The position numbers and the translations under genes were made by a program. A stretch of 64,000 nucleotides of DNA from Ornithorhynchus anatinus (taxonomy: Eukaryota; Chordata; Mammalia; Monotremata; Ornithorhynchidae), in NCBI RefSeq assembly GCF_004115215.2, contig NC_041738.1:14540669-14604668 (forward strand), read 5' to 3'. Shown piece after piece: positions 54,826-64,000 of this stretch (position 1 is the stretch's first letter; each line of letters starts with the position of its first letter). Below the pieces are notes generated by a model. It was not told where the DNA came from, ran no database searches, and was given only the letters and a program-made list of their open reading frames with translations.

Positions 54826-54962
54826 ACCAAGCCCCTGAGAGATAACATCTCTCAGAAGGCCAACAATAAAGTGTTCTGATAATGAGGATGGTGATTATGA
54901 TCATGACAATGATGATGACTGACATAGGAGTCCTCCTAAAGGGCAGAACAAGTGGAACAAGA

Positions 54963-55228
54963 AACAGCATGATCGAGTTAATAGAGCACAGGCCTAGGAG
55001 ACAGAGAATCTGGGCTTTAATCCTGGCTCTGCCACTCATTTGCTGTGTGAACTTGGGCAAGTCAATTAACTTCTCTGTTCCTCAGTTTCCTCACCTAAAA
55101 AATGGGAATTAAGACTGTGAACCCTCTGTGGAACAAGGTGTCCAACTTGACTGCCTTGAATCTACCCCAGCAGTTACTACAGTGCTTGGCACATAGTAAG
55201 CACTTAAGAAATACCACAATTATTATCC
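54963..55228 (+). mobile_element. Mon-1 SINE, diverged, forward
   Basis: Head to ACCACAATTATTA tail. Confidence 0.82.
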
Positions 55229-55231
55229 TAC

Positions 55232-55362
55232 TTTATACTGTAAGCTCTTCGTGGGCAGAGAACGCATTTACCAAATGTGTTGTATTGTACACTTCCAAGC
55301 ACTTAAAACAGTGTTCTGAACACAGTAAGTCCTCAATAAATACTACTGATCAAGTGATCATA
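55232..55362 (+). mobile_element. L2 3' end, forward
   Basis: Ends CCTCAATAAATACTACTGAT. Confidence 0.75.
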
Positions 55363-55590
55363 ATAATAATAACAATAATGATAATGGTATTTGTTAAGTG
55401 CTTACTGTGTGCCAGGCACTATACCAAGTTCTGGGATGGATACAAGCAATTCGGGTTGGACATACTCCCTGTCACACTTGGGCCTCACAGTCTCAATCAC
55501 CATTCTACAGATGAGGTAACTGAGGCACAGAGAAGTGAAGTGACTTGCCTAAGGTCACATAGCAGACAGGTGGTTGAGTTGGGATCACTT
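55362..55590 (-). mobile_element. Mon-1 SINE, 3' part, reverse
   Basis: Tail and body; head truncated. Abuts the preceding L2 end. Confidence 0.82.
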
Positions 55591-55737
55591 TGAGTTAGTC
55601 AGCAGACGAGCTGACCATTCTCCTGCAGTGATTCCTCGATCAGCAGCCAAGTTAGACAAACTGAGGAAGGCACACAGACACAAGCAACGAGATCGTCCCA
55701 GGAAGTTAGAGTGATTGTTCAAAATCCCCATGGCACT

Positions 55738-55797
55738 CTACCAGAGAGATCTGTATTGTCCATTGCTCTATCAGAGAGATCTGTATTGTCCATTGCT
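55738..55797 (+). repeat. 30-bp tandem duplication
   Basis: Two copies of CAGAGAGATCTGTATTGTCC plus CATTGCTCTA, 55738-55767 and 55768-55797, nearly identical. Confidence 0.85.
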
Positions 55798-55852
55798 CTT
55801 CACACAGTAAAAATGCAATAAATACCATTGACTGACTGATTGATTGATTGTT
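55790..55852 (+). mobile_element. L2 3'-end scrap, forward
   Basis: GCAATAAATACCATTGACTG with (GATT)n tail. Confidence 0.68.
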
Positions 55853-55949
55853 TGAAGAAGGAATAAAGTCTCAACTCCCAACCTAGAGCGTGATTTTCCC
55901 AGGATTTGAAGAGTTTGCACCAAATAGCATGAACATGTTTCTTCATTAA

Positions 55950-56365
55950 ATATCCATCAATCAATCAGTTGCATTCACTGAGTATTTACTGTGTAGTAGA
56001 TCACTGTGCTAAGTGCTTGGTAGAGTATGATATTAAGATATTAAGTAGGCAGAGAAGCAGCGTGGCTCAGCGGAAACAGCTCGGGCTTGGGAGTCAGATG
56101 TCATGGGTACTAATCACAGCTCCACCACTTGCCAGCTGTGTGACTTTGGGCAAGTCACTTAACTCCTCTGTGCCTCAGTTACCTCATCTGTAAAATGGGG
56201 ATTAAAACTGTGAGCCCCACATGGGACAACCTGATCACCTTGTATCCCCCCCAGTGCTTGGAACAGTGCTGGGCACATAGTAAGAGCTTAACAAATGCCA
56301 TAATAATAATAATTATTATTATTATTATTATGTCCCCTGCCCATAAAAAGCTTACAGTCTAAAGA
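55950..56365 (-). mobile_element. L2 3' end, reverse, split by a Mon-1
   Basis: L2 parts 55950-56050 and 56330-56365 flank the Mon-1. Confidence 0.72.
56051..56329 (+). mobile_element. Mon-1 SINE, young full-length, forward
   Basis: AGAGAAGCAGCGTGGCTCAG head to ATTATTATT tail. Confidence 0.92.
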
Positions 56366-56445
56366 AATTTAAAAGAAATATGAAGCGATTTACTCTATGC
56401 ACAGAAAATGTGTAAGGCAGAATGTGATGTCTACCTCAGCAAGGA

Positions 56446-56715
56446 TTTTTTTTAATGAAATTTGTCAAGTGCTTACTACTTTCTGTACTAAGTGCTGGAG
56501 TACATACAAAATAATCAGGTTGGACACACTCCATGTTCCGCTGGGGCTCACAGTCTTAATACCCATTTTATAGATGAGGTAACTGAGGCATAGAGAAGAT
56601 AAGTGACTTGCCAAAGGTCACATAGCAGACAAGTGGTGGAGCCGGGATTAGGAGCCAGTTCTTTCTGACTTCCAGGCCTGTGCCCTATCCTCTAGGTTAT
56701 CCTGCTGCTCTTGAG
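56446..56715 (-). mobile_element. Mon-1 SINE, diverged, reverse
   Basis: T-rich tail, body and head in inverse order. Confidence 0.82.
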
Positions 56716-56747
56716 AGTGACAACATACGTTAACAGAAGCTTACTCT

Positions 56748-57005
56748 CAATCAGTTGTATTTTTTGAGTGCTTACTGTGTGCAGAGCACTGTACTAAGTA
56801 CTTGGGGAAGTTCAATACAACAAAAACAGTAACATTCCCTGCCCACTACGAGCTCACAGTCTAGAGCGGGTAGACAGACCGCAATACAAATAAATAAAAT
56901 TACACATATGTACATAAGTGCTTTGGGGCTGGGAAGGGGGAAGAGCAAAAGGAGAGAGTCTGATGATGTAAAATGGAATGGGAGATAAGGAAAGGGTCTT
57001 TAGAA
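56748..57005 (-). mobile_element. L2 3' end, reverse
   Basis: Terminus plus about 180 bp of body. Confidence 0.8.
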
Positions 57006-58345
57006 ATGGCATTCTGGTTTAAATGCAGATTCACCTTAGCTTGGTACTCCACCTTAACCTGGGATGTCCAGAAAGGTAACAATGTCTTTTTAACAAATTG
57101 TCCAGAATAAGGCTCTTCAAAGATGGCTCCTGGAACCACAAAAGTCACATCTCATCCTTCAGTTTAAGGAAGGGCAGTTTCAGAAGGAGGCAGAGGTCAG
57201 GAGTATGAAATGCTTATGCTTCTTTAGTATTTTCACCTTCTGCCCTCCCCTTTGACAAATATACTCCTGGACATGTTCCAGGTCCAGCTTATGTCAGCCC
57301 CAGGCACCCAGGTGAACTGGCCACTTTAGCTCTGGGAGAGAACAATGAAAATGGACATCCAGACATCAGGAATAATTCACGTTAGCCCTCACCCTGGTCC
57401 AGTGGAAAGAGCTCTGCCCTGGAAATCAGGAGACCTTGGTTCCAGTTCCAAAAGAACATCGCAGGTGCCCTATGTAATGAATCTCTGCCTTCCTCCTTTC
57501 TCATTACACTCCTACCCTTGCAAAAATATTACTAAAAAGGGCCAGCATGAGCAGGGTTGCATAAACTGCTAACATGATAATCCAGTCCTTAAGGCATATT
57601 AACAGGCCTGATGTCTCAGCAATCTGGTTCATCATCATTCTTGACAAGAAATGACAGCATCTCACGGGCCAAGACTGGTCTCCGGCTAAACTATCTACCT
57701 GTTCCCATGGAGCACCTCCTTCCTGGATGCCTGTAGCTCCAGGGGAAGAACATGTCCAATTCAATTCTCTACTGCTCCAATAAGTACCGTCATGACTACC
57801 CAACTACCAGCAGGCTCAGATTGACAGCGCAGAAGCGGATGTAAAGGAAACACACTGCCCAGATTTCTGTTGGGATCATGACAACGTGATGTTGCTCTCT
57901 CAGCTACCTCCTTGCTCATTATTCCCTGGTGATTCCCAACTGTAAGCCAGGCAGTGTCTTCTTCCTGCTATCCCCCAACCTGCATTCCTTCTTTCAGGAA
58001 GGTGTTTTGATCCCGAATATTGCCCCATCATGAGAACCTTCACCCCATGTGAGCCAGGTGCATCTTTGAATCATAGTGGACAACATGCAAGGAAGAGAGA
58101 GAGAGTAGCTTGTCAGGTTCCTCAGTCACCAAATCGAGCCACAGTTGCCAGAAGCAGGAAAATGTCCCTCAGTCACCTGATTGAGCCACGGTTGCCAGAA
58201 GCAGGAAAAATGGCAGAAGTGAGATGTTCCTCAGGAGATGGGGAAGTTCTCAGTTGGCCTTGGGAAGTAAAGGAATGATTGGCTGCCACAGAGCTCCATG
58301 AGGAAGAAGATTAACCTTCCAATAGGCCCGAGCACACTACCTTGA
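57006..58345 (+). other. A9 upstream flank, no gene
   Basis: Collinear with the A8 flank (48500-49400) and the A4 and A7 flanks. A short duplicated phrase (CAGTCACC, GAGCCAC, GTTGCCAGAAGCAGGAAAA) occurs at 58125-58165 and 58170-58210. Confidence 0.5.
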
Positions 58346-58468
58346 TGACAGTTTAATTGCTAAACTACTTGTCACTTTTCAATTGGCTGCAACGATGGCA
58401 AGGAAGGTCTACAGTGTGCTGGATCATCAGTTTCTACCTCTCCAGCCACCACCAGTCAGGGTATATAA
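58346..58468 (+). promoter_or_regulatory. A9 promoter: conserved A block and TATA box
   Basis: Block 58346-58390 with GTTTAATTGCTAAACTAC and CAATTGGC. TATATAA at 58462-58468, 91 bp before the ATG. Confidence 0.75.
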
Positions 58469-58552
58469 GGGGCACAGGGTGCAAGGAGGAATTCAAACTT
58501 GGGAATCGCCTCGTCCTCTGAAACAACACCAGATCCTGAACCAACCGACACC

Positions 58553-59182
58553 ATGGTCAACTCCTGCTGTGGATCCGTCTGCTCTGATCTGAGCTGCGGA
58601 AGAGGCTGCTGCCAAGAGACCTGTTGTCAGCCTAGTTGCTGTTGCAGCCCTTGCTGCCCACCAACCTGTTGCCAGACCACTTGTTGCAGAACCACCTGCT
58701 GCCGCCCAACATGCTGTGTGACCAGCTGCTGCCGCCCGACCTGCTGTAGACCAACTTGCTGCCAGTCGGTCTGCTGCCAGCCCACTTGCTGCCGCCCAGT
58801 CTGTTGTGTGTCTACCTGCTGCAGGCCCTGCTGCCCCCGACCTTGCTGTGTGTCCAGCTGCTGCAGGCCCTGCTGCTCCCGACCTTGCTGTGTGTCCAGC
58901 TGCTGCAGGCCCTGCTGCCCCAGGCCTTGCTGCCCCCGACCCTGCTGTGTGACTAGCTGCTGCCAACCCTGCTGTCGCCCAGTCTGTTGTGTGCCCAGCT
59001 GCTGCCAGCCTTGCTGCCGCCCAACATGCTGCCAAACCACTTGCTGCCGGACAACTTGCTGCCGTCCGACCTGCTGTGTGCCCAGCTGCTGCCAGCCTTG
59101 CTGCCGCCCGGCTTGCTGCCAAACCACTTGCTGCAGAACCACCTGCTGCCGCCCTACTTGCTGTACATCATCTTGCTGCTGA
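58553..59182 (+). CDS. Keratin-associated protein, type A (KRTAP4-like), A9
   Basis: Intact 209-residue frame with about 85 cysteines, the longest intact copy and equal in length to the ancestral A4. Head [20 protein letters not shown]; repeats include [15 protein letters not shown] twice, [10 protein letters not shown], and two [11 protein letters not shown] modules; end CCTSSCC. TATA and poly(A) signals are intact. The expected role is disulfide cross-linking of keratin filaments in the hair cortex, known for the family and not shown by this sequence. Confidence 0.95.
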   Translation: MVNSCCGSVCSDLSCGRGCCQETCCQPSCCCSPCCPPTCCQTTCCRTTCCRPTCCVTSCCRPTCCRPTCCQSVCCQPTCCRPVCCVSTCCRPCCPRPCCVSSCCRPCCSRPCCVSSCCRPCCPRPCCPRPCCVTSCCQPCCRPVCCVPSCCQPCCRPTCCQTTCCRTTCCRPTCCVPSCCQPCCRPACCQTTCCRTTCCRPTCCTSSCC

Positions 59183-59639
59183 ACAACTTCTCTTCCTGCC
59201 AACTGCTTGTAACCAATGACCATCCCTGCAGGTGCCTAGTTTTCCTGCCCTTTCTGAAATCACCATGAGAAGGATTGTGCTTGTTGCCCACAACAAGCTG
59301 AGCTGCCTGACACCAACAACTTGCCCCACACAGCCCTCATCACCGCGGTAAGAGCCTGGCCTTCATCCCATCGCTCTCCCTCCTCAGCCAACGTGGACAT
59401 GGACCTCCAAACATGCTGAAACCTTCAATCACAAGGGCAAAAGACATCTAAGTCACCTCATTCTCTCTCCCGGCACAAGGATAATGTTTCAATTTGAAGA
59501 CGGAGAAGGGACAGTTCCATGGGGATCCTTCATGCTTGGGAAGTCCTTTCCTTGGCTGACCTGCACGCTGACACCTTCAAGTCTGAAACACTCTCTTCCC
59601 ATCCTTATCTTCACCTCTATCTTGGCCCCACATCCCTCT

Positions 59640-59645
59640 AATAAA
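59640..59645 (+). terminator. Poly(A) signal AATAAA of A9
   Basis: 458 bp past the stop, in CTAATAAAATTTCCC. Confidence 0.82.
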
Positions 59646-60015
59646 ATTTCCCTTTCCAGCACAGAATAATTCTTGTATCTTGTATCTTTGTATTTTGTTT
59701 GTACTTGATTCCTGGCCAATCCTCTGGTAAATCATGTATGGAAGGGTGATTCTAAAGTCACCTGGTCCCTAAATTCATGAATCTTGACCAGCATGGTCAG
59801 GCGGGCAGAGAAGCTAATCCAGCCTTCGCCACAAGACCCTAAATCACTCAGTCTTGCTACTCTCTTCTAATGGCAAAACATGTGAAGCTATTGTCAGTCA
59901 CATGACCTGGAACAAAACCAATCACTGGGAGTATTAGAGAAAAGAAGTAGGGGGTTGGCTAAGGGAAGGAAATACATGAGACACAGGGAAGGTAGCTCTA
60001 AATTTCAGGGTCCAG

Positions 60016-60110
60016 GAGACCCCATGCGGGAAAGGGTCTGTGTCCAAACTGATTGATATGTATCTAGCCCAGTGACTAGAACACTGCTTGCAGTAGAAAC
60101 ACCATAAAAA
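60016..60110 (+). mobile_element. Mon-1 SINE 3' fragment, forward
   Basis: Decayed body part ending CACCATAAAAAA. Confidence 0.55.
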
Positions 60111-60300
60111 AGCTTCCAACTAATCGAATCCTCTGAACCCTCAGTGATTTCATTCCTTCCCACCCCTAGCTCTTGATTTTTTGTGCTTTCTTGCCTAATA
60201 AAATTTCCCATCTCTGGGATAAAAAAGATTCTGGCATCTCCATTGGCTTTCCTTTAATGTTTATCTTCAGTTTCTAGTCCCTGTCTTGAATAGGGCTCTG
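60111..60300 (+). pseudogene. Type B gene relic B8: end of 3' UTR only
   Basis: Matches B7 54200-54350: AATCCTCTGA phrase, then CTAATAAAATTTCCCATC with an intact AATAAA at 60197-60202, then the shared downstream flank. Coding region and promoter are missing; a Mon-1 fragment abuts the left side. It occupies the B position between A9 and A10. Confidence 0.7.
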
Positions 60301-60842
60301 TATCCATGACATCTTTCATTCCTTCAGCATTTTCCCCAAGTCCCTAGAATGGTGTTCAGCCCCTAGGAAATCATCACTAAAGGCTTCTGATGACAAGAAT
60401 GATGATGAGAATAATGATGATGATGATGATGAAGATGATAATGATAACTGACATCGGATCCTGCTTAAAAAACATAAGTATCACTTCGACCTGGGCAGCC
60501 ACTGCCTCTCTCCTGAAACCATTCCTAGATCTGTAGCCCAGTTCCTTATCCCAAGTTAGGCACATAAATACGAGCCACGGAAAATATAGCACGAGATTCA
60601 CCCGCCCTTTGGCAGTCAAACCACAATAGACTGTCATATTCCCTGTCAGTGCCTAGAAGGTTTGCTCTGGATTTCACTGCAAGTTACCTGCTGCCAAGGC
60701 CTTTGCAACTTAATCTAAGACCAGTTGGGGGTAAGTCTCTCCAGGGCATGGGGAGCTCAGACAAGGCAAGCAGAGAACTTGATCCTTCAGACTCCCTGTA
60801 TGTGTTATCTGTCCTCAGTAGTACTCAATACTCTTAGCTAGT
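60301..60842 (+). other. B-unit downstream flank with GAT-rich microsatellite
   Basis: Collinear with flanks after B6 (47760-48000) and B7. An imperfect (GAT)n/(AAT)n run lies at 60397-60447. No gene. Confidence 0.6.
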
Positions 60843-60898
60843 GAACCTGGCACATAGTAAGCATTTAAGTAGCATTATTATTATTATTATTATTATCA
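60843..60898 (+). mobile_element. Mon-1 SINE tail fragment
   Basis: CCTGGCACATAGTAAGC followed by ATT repeats. Confidence 0.7.
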
Positions 60899-61508
60899 AT
60901 GGGTAATTGGGAACAGGTTGGGTGGGACATGAACTAAATTTATCTGCTCCATTCTGGGATTCAAACCACCTCAGACATTGCTTGTGAAGAGGGAACTGGG
61001 AGATCTAGAGCTCTTGGGAATTCTTGCTAACAAGATTGTGTCCAAATTAATGGCCTTTTTGTTCCAAAAGTATCATCAGGATGAACCAATCTCCAGTAAA
61101 TTCAGGTCTGTAGGGCAAAGGCTGATGGAATCTACACCACCTATTGAGTTCACTGTTGGAATCCTAACAATGTGCTGGTGTTCACTCAGCCTCTTTCCTC
61201 TCATAATTCTCTAGTGATGTCTAACTGACTGCCGGGCAAAGTCACCTTCCTGCTTTCCCTCAACCAGCATTTCTTCCTCTGGAAAGGTGTGTGATCTTGG
61301 ACACTGCCCTGTGATGGGGACATTTACTCCATGTGACCTAGGCCCAAGTTTGACTAATAGCAAGTTCCATGCAAGGAAAAGAGAATGAACTGTCAGGTCC
61401 CTCGATCACCTGACCAAGCCAAAGTTGACAGAAGCAGGAAAATGACAAAGTGAGGAAATATTCCTCAGGAAAGGGGGAAGCTAGAATTGTGCCTTCGGAA
61501 GCAAGGGG
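60899..61508 (+). other. A10 upstream flank, no gene
   Basis: Diverged copy of the A8 and A9 flanks (for example AGGAAATATTCCTCAGGAAA). Confidence 0.5.
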
Positions 61509-61572
61509 CAATTATATAAATATAATATCTATAGATTATATATATGGCTATAAATTAGCTATATCTAAAAAT
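61509..61572. repeat. AT-rich simple sequence
   Basis: Run of TATA/ATAT motifs immediately before the RTE-like element. It is not a promoter by position. Confidence 0.6.
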
Positions 61573-61584
61573 CATATGCCCCTC

Positions 61585-61945
61585 TCAGGGTCGCACCTGG
61601 AGAGTTTCCAGTACTCCACCAGTTTGGCTATGGGAGGGACAGTCAAGCAGAGGCATACCCATTCCATTTCTACTTTGGGCAGTGGCTAGCCAGTGGAAAG
61701 CAATCTGCTACAAGTCAAAACTCCCCTGTGCTGGGTCGCAGTGGCACGGAGGAGAGTCGAGGGCAGAGACTCAAGTTTATTGTGTGGAAGGAGGCAGTAG
61801 TAAATCACTTTTGTATTTTTACTAAGAAAGCTCTATGAATACACTACCAGAATGATTGCAGATGGAGAGTGGGGCATTCTGGGAGAGATGTGTTCATGGT
61901 GTCGCTATGGGTCGGAACGACTCGACGACATAAGACAAAAAAAAA
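61585..61945 (+). mobile_element. RTE/BovB-like retroposon fragment or derived SINE
   Basis: Unlike Mon-1 and L2. Ends TGGTGTCGCTATGGGTCGGA, ACGACTCGACGACATAAGAC and an A run, the 'gggtcg...gactcgac' style of 3' end known from RTE-clade LINEs and SINEs that borrow their tails. The only such copy seen in the window. No reading frame. Confidence 0.55.
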
Positions 61946-61964
61946 CATATATTATAAATTATTT

Positions 61965-62080
61965 ATATTAGAGTCTGTCTCCCCTTCTAGGCTGTAAGTT
62001 CACTGTGGGCAGGGAAGGTGTCTACCAACTGTTGAATTGTACTTTCCCAAGCTCTCAGTACAGTGTCCTGCACACCGTAA
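61965..62080 (+). mobile_element. L2 3'-end fragment, forward
   Basis: CTGTCTCCCCTTCTAGGCTG to CACACCGTAAGTGATGACG. Confidence 0.72.
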
Positions 62081-62155
62081 GTGATGACGACGATGCCACT
62101 GAGGACAACAGAGAAGAAAATTATCCTTCTGCGGGGCCTGAGCTCACTTCCTCGG

Positions 62156-62205
62156 CAAAAGGTTAAGTGCTAATGTACTCATTGCTTTTCAATTGGCCCA
62201 AACGA
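62156..62205 (+). promoter_or_regulatory. A10 upstream block without a TATA box
   Basis: CAATTGGCCCAAACGATGGC is preserved, but the TATA position (about 62262) reads CTCCAGAAGTGG. Confidence 0.65.
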
Positions 62206-62346
62206 TGGCAAGGAATGAATCCATCATGTTGAATCATCAGTCTCTGCTTCCCTACCTGCCACTCCAGAAGTGGCACAGGGCACTAGGAGGCTTTCAAACT
62301 TGGGGATCTCTTCCTCCTCCTCTGAGAAAACACCAGAACTTGCACC

Positions 62347-62875
62347 ATGGTCAACTCTTGCTGTAGATCCGCCTGCTCTGACCTGAGCTGCGGAAGAGGC
62401 TGCTGCCAAGAGACCTGCTGTCAGCCCAGCTGCTGCAGCCGCTCTTGCTGTCCCCCAAAATGCTGAAAGACCACTTGCTGCAGAACCACCTGCTGCCACC
62501 CAACGTGCTGTGTGACCAGCTGTTGCCGCCCGACCTGCTGCAGACCCACTTGCTGCCAGCTGGACTGATGCCAGCCCACTTGCTGTCGCCCAGTCTGCTG
62601 CGTATCCATCTGCTGCGGGCCCTGCTGCCCCCAGCGATGCTGTGTCTCTACCTGCTGCAGACCATGCTGCCCCCGACCAAGCTGCGTGTCCAGCTGCTGC
62701 AGGCCCTGCTGCCCCCAACCCTGCTGTGGGACTAGCTGCTGCCAACCTTACTGCTACCCAGCCTCTATGTGTTTAGTTGCTCCCAACCCTGCTGTCGCTC
62801 AACATGCTGCCAAACCACTTGTTGCAGAACAACCTGCTGTCACCCTACTTGTGGTCTATCATCTTGCTGCTGAAC
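62347..62875 (+). pseudogene. Type A KRTAP pseudogene A10
   Basis: ATG at 62347 and a recognisable head ([20 protein letters not shown]). The frame stops at codon 40 (TGA at about 62464-62466, after CPPKC) and again at CQLD-stop near 62569. It shifts near 62757-62770, so the tail is read in another phase down to the family stop position 62873-62875. The TATA box is gone, and the 3' UTR is cut off near 63300 with no poly(A) signal. A full-length relic, the last gene copy before the right edge. Confidence 0.87.
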
Positions 62876-63300
62876 AGCAACCCACTTCATAACTGATGAC
62901 CATCCATGCTGATGCCTGAGTTGTCTGGTCCACTAGAAGCAACTTAGGAGAAGGACTATGTTTCCTGACCACAATAAGCTGAGCTGCCTAACAAACACAT
63001 GGGTCCCATATTTCTCCCCACCATAAAGGCCTGGCCTTCCCAGTCAGTGGTCACCTCCATCAGCCCAAGTGAAGACCAGATTCCAACAGCACTAAAGCTA
63101 TAAACCAAAACACTAAAGGACTTCTCATTTACCTTATCTTCTTGCCTGGTTTTATAGCAGTCTGTCAATCCAAGGAGAGACAAGAGCGATCCATGATGAT
63201 CCAACCAGCTTGGGAAATCCTTTCCTCAACCCATATTCCTGGTTCCTGAGTGCTGAATCTTTTGAGCCTGAAACATTCTCTACCCGTTCTGATCTTCCCG
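62876..63300 (+). other. 3' UTR relic of A10
   Basis: Follows the A 3' UTR (for example CAGCCCAAGTGAAGACCAGA, GAAACATTCTC) and ends before the poly(A) signal. Confidence 0.55.
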
Positions 63301-63334
63301 TGAGTTGATGGAGGTGGCCACTGACTGGGGAAGC

Positions 63335-64000
63335 CTCAGCCTTAATTACTGTATCAGCTTTCTTGCTGACCTCCCTGACTCCCCTCTCTCCCCAACCCAG
63401 TCCATATTTCACTCTGCTGCCCAGGTCATTTTTCTAGAAAAAGGTTCAATCCATGCTTCCCCATTCCTCAAGAACCTCCAGTGATAGCCCAGCGAACCTC
63501 CCCATCAAACAGTAACTTTTTACCATCTGTTTTAAAGCACTCAATCACCTTGTCCCCGCCTACCTCACCTCTCTGATTTCCTATTTCAGCCCAGTCCAGT
63601 CCACACACTTCACTCCTCTAAATCCACCCTAATCACAGTACCTTGATTTTGTCTATCTCGCTGATAGCTCCTCACCCATGTCCTGCTTCTGATTCGGAAT
63701 GCCCGCCCGCTTCATATCCAGCAGATGATCACTCTCCCCATCTTCAAAGAATTATTAGAAGTACATCTCCTCCAAGAGGCCTTCCCTGACTAAGCCTTCA
63801 CTTCCTCCTCTCCCACCTCCATCCTTGTATTTGGATTTGCTCTCTTTATTCGCCCCACTCTCAGCCCCACACCACTTATTTACATATCCATTTATTTATG
63901 TATATTAATGTCTGTAACACCCTCGAAATTGTAGGGCAGGGAGTTTGTCCACTGCTGTATTGTCCACTCCCAAGTTCTACACCTAGTAAGTGCTCAATAA
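63335..64000 (+). mobile_element. LINE-2, 3' part, forward, running off the right edge
   Basis: L2 body to the terminus AGTAAGTGCTCAATAA at the window end. The tail is cut by the window. Confidence 0.85.

Overview
The window is genomic DNA from a monotreme, most likely platypus. Echidna cannot be excluded from sequence alone. Two things point there. First, it is crowded with Mon-1 SINEs (tRNA-like head, internal A and B boxes, TAA-rich tail) and with LINE-2 copies that share the monotreme-style 3' end. Second, every protein-coding gene I can support is an intronless keratin-associated protein (KRTAP) gene encoding an ultrahigh-sulfur protein of the hair/spine cortex matrix (about 40% cysteine, CCxxx and CCxx repeats).

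There are two gene families. Type A (KRTAP4-like) starts [10 protein letters not shown], has 179-209 residues and usually ends TSSCC. Type B starts [14 protein letters not shown], has 113-147 residues, and joins a KRTAP1-like head to a KRTAP4/KRTAP9-like repeat body. The architecture is very uniform: TATA box 85-94 bp before the ATG, a family-specific AT-rich block 30-170 bp further upstream, one exon, and a poly(A) signal 355-464 bp after the stop.

Layout, with arrows for transcription. Minus-strand array: A0 (just beyond the left edge, only its upstream flank visible), B1 pseudogene (3.1-3.3 kb), A1 relic (3' UTR only, 5.5-6.0 kb), B2 (8.1-8.5), A2 (13.2-13.8), B3 (16.8-17.1), A3 (20.2-20.8), B4 (26.6-26.9). 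The direction then flips to plus: A4 (30.4-31.0, late premature stop), B-like coding scrap (31.6), A5 pseudogene (32.2-32.6), B5 (34.9-35.3). One minus-strand gene follows, A6 (39.3-39.8), head to head with A7. Plus-strand array: A7 (43.3-43.8), B6 pseudogene (46.7-46.9), A8 (49.6-50.2), B7 (53.6-53.9), A9 (58.6-59.2), B8 relic (3' UTR only, 60.1-60.3), A10 pseudogene (62.3-62.9). If relics are counted, A and B alternate along nearly the whole window, so the duplicating unit appears to have been an A+B pair.

The segment 6.96-15.4 kb is an inverted paralogue of 28.8-36.5 kb. The two share nested insertions at identical sites (L2 inside a Mon-1, Mon-1 inside an L2 tail), so those insertions predate the inversion duplication. 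Other SINE/LINE copies sit in one paralogue only and are younger. Most of the non-genic sequence is either these retroposons or diverged copies of the A and B flanking regions. No keratin gene, RNA gene, CRISPR array or virus-derived element was recognised.
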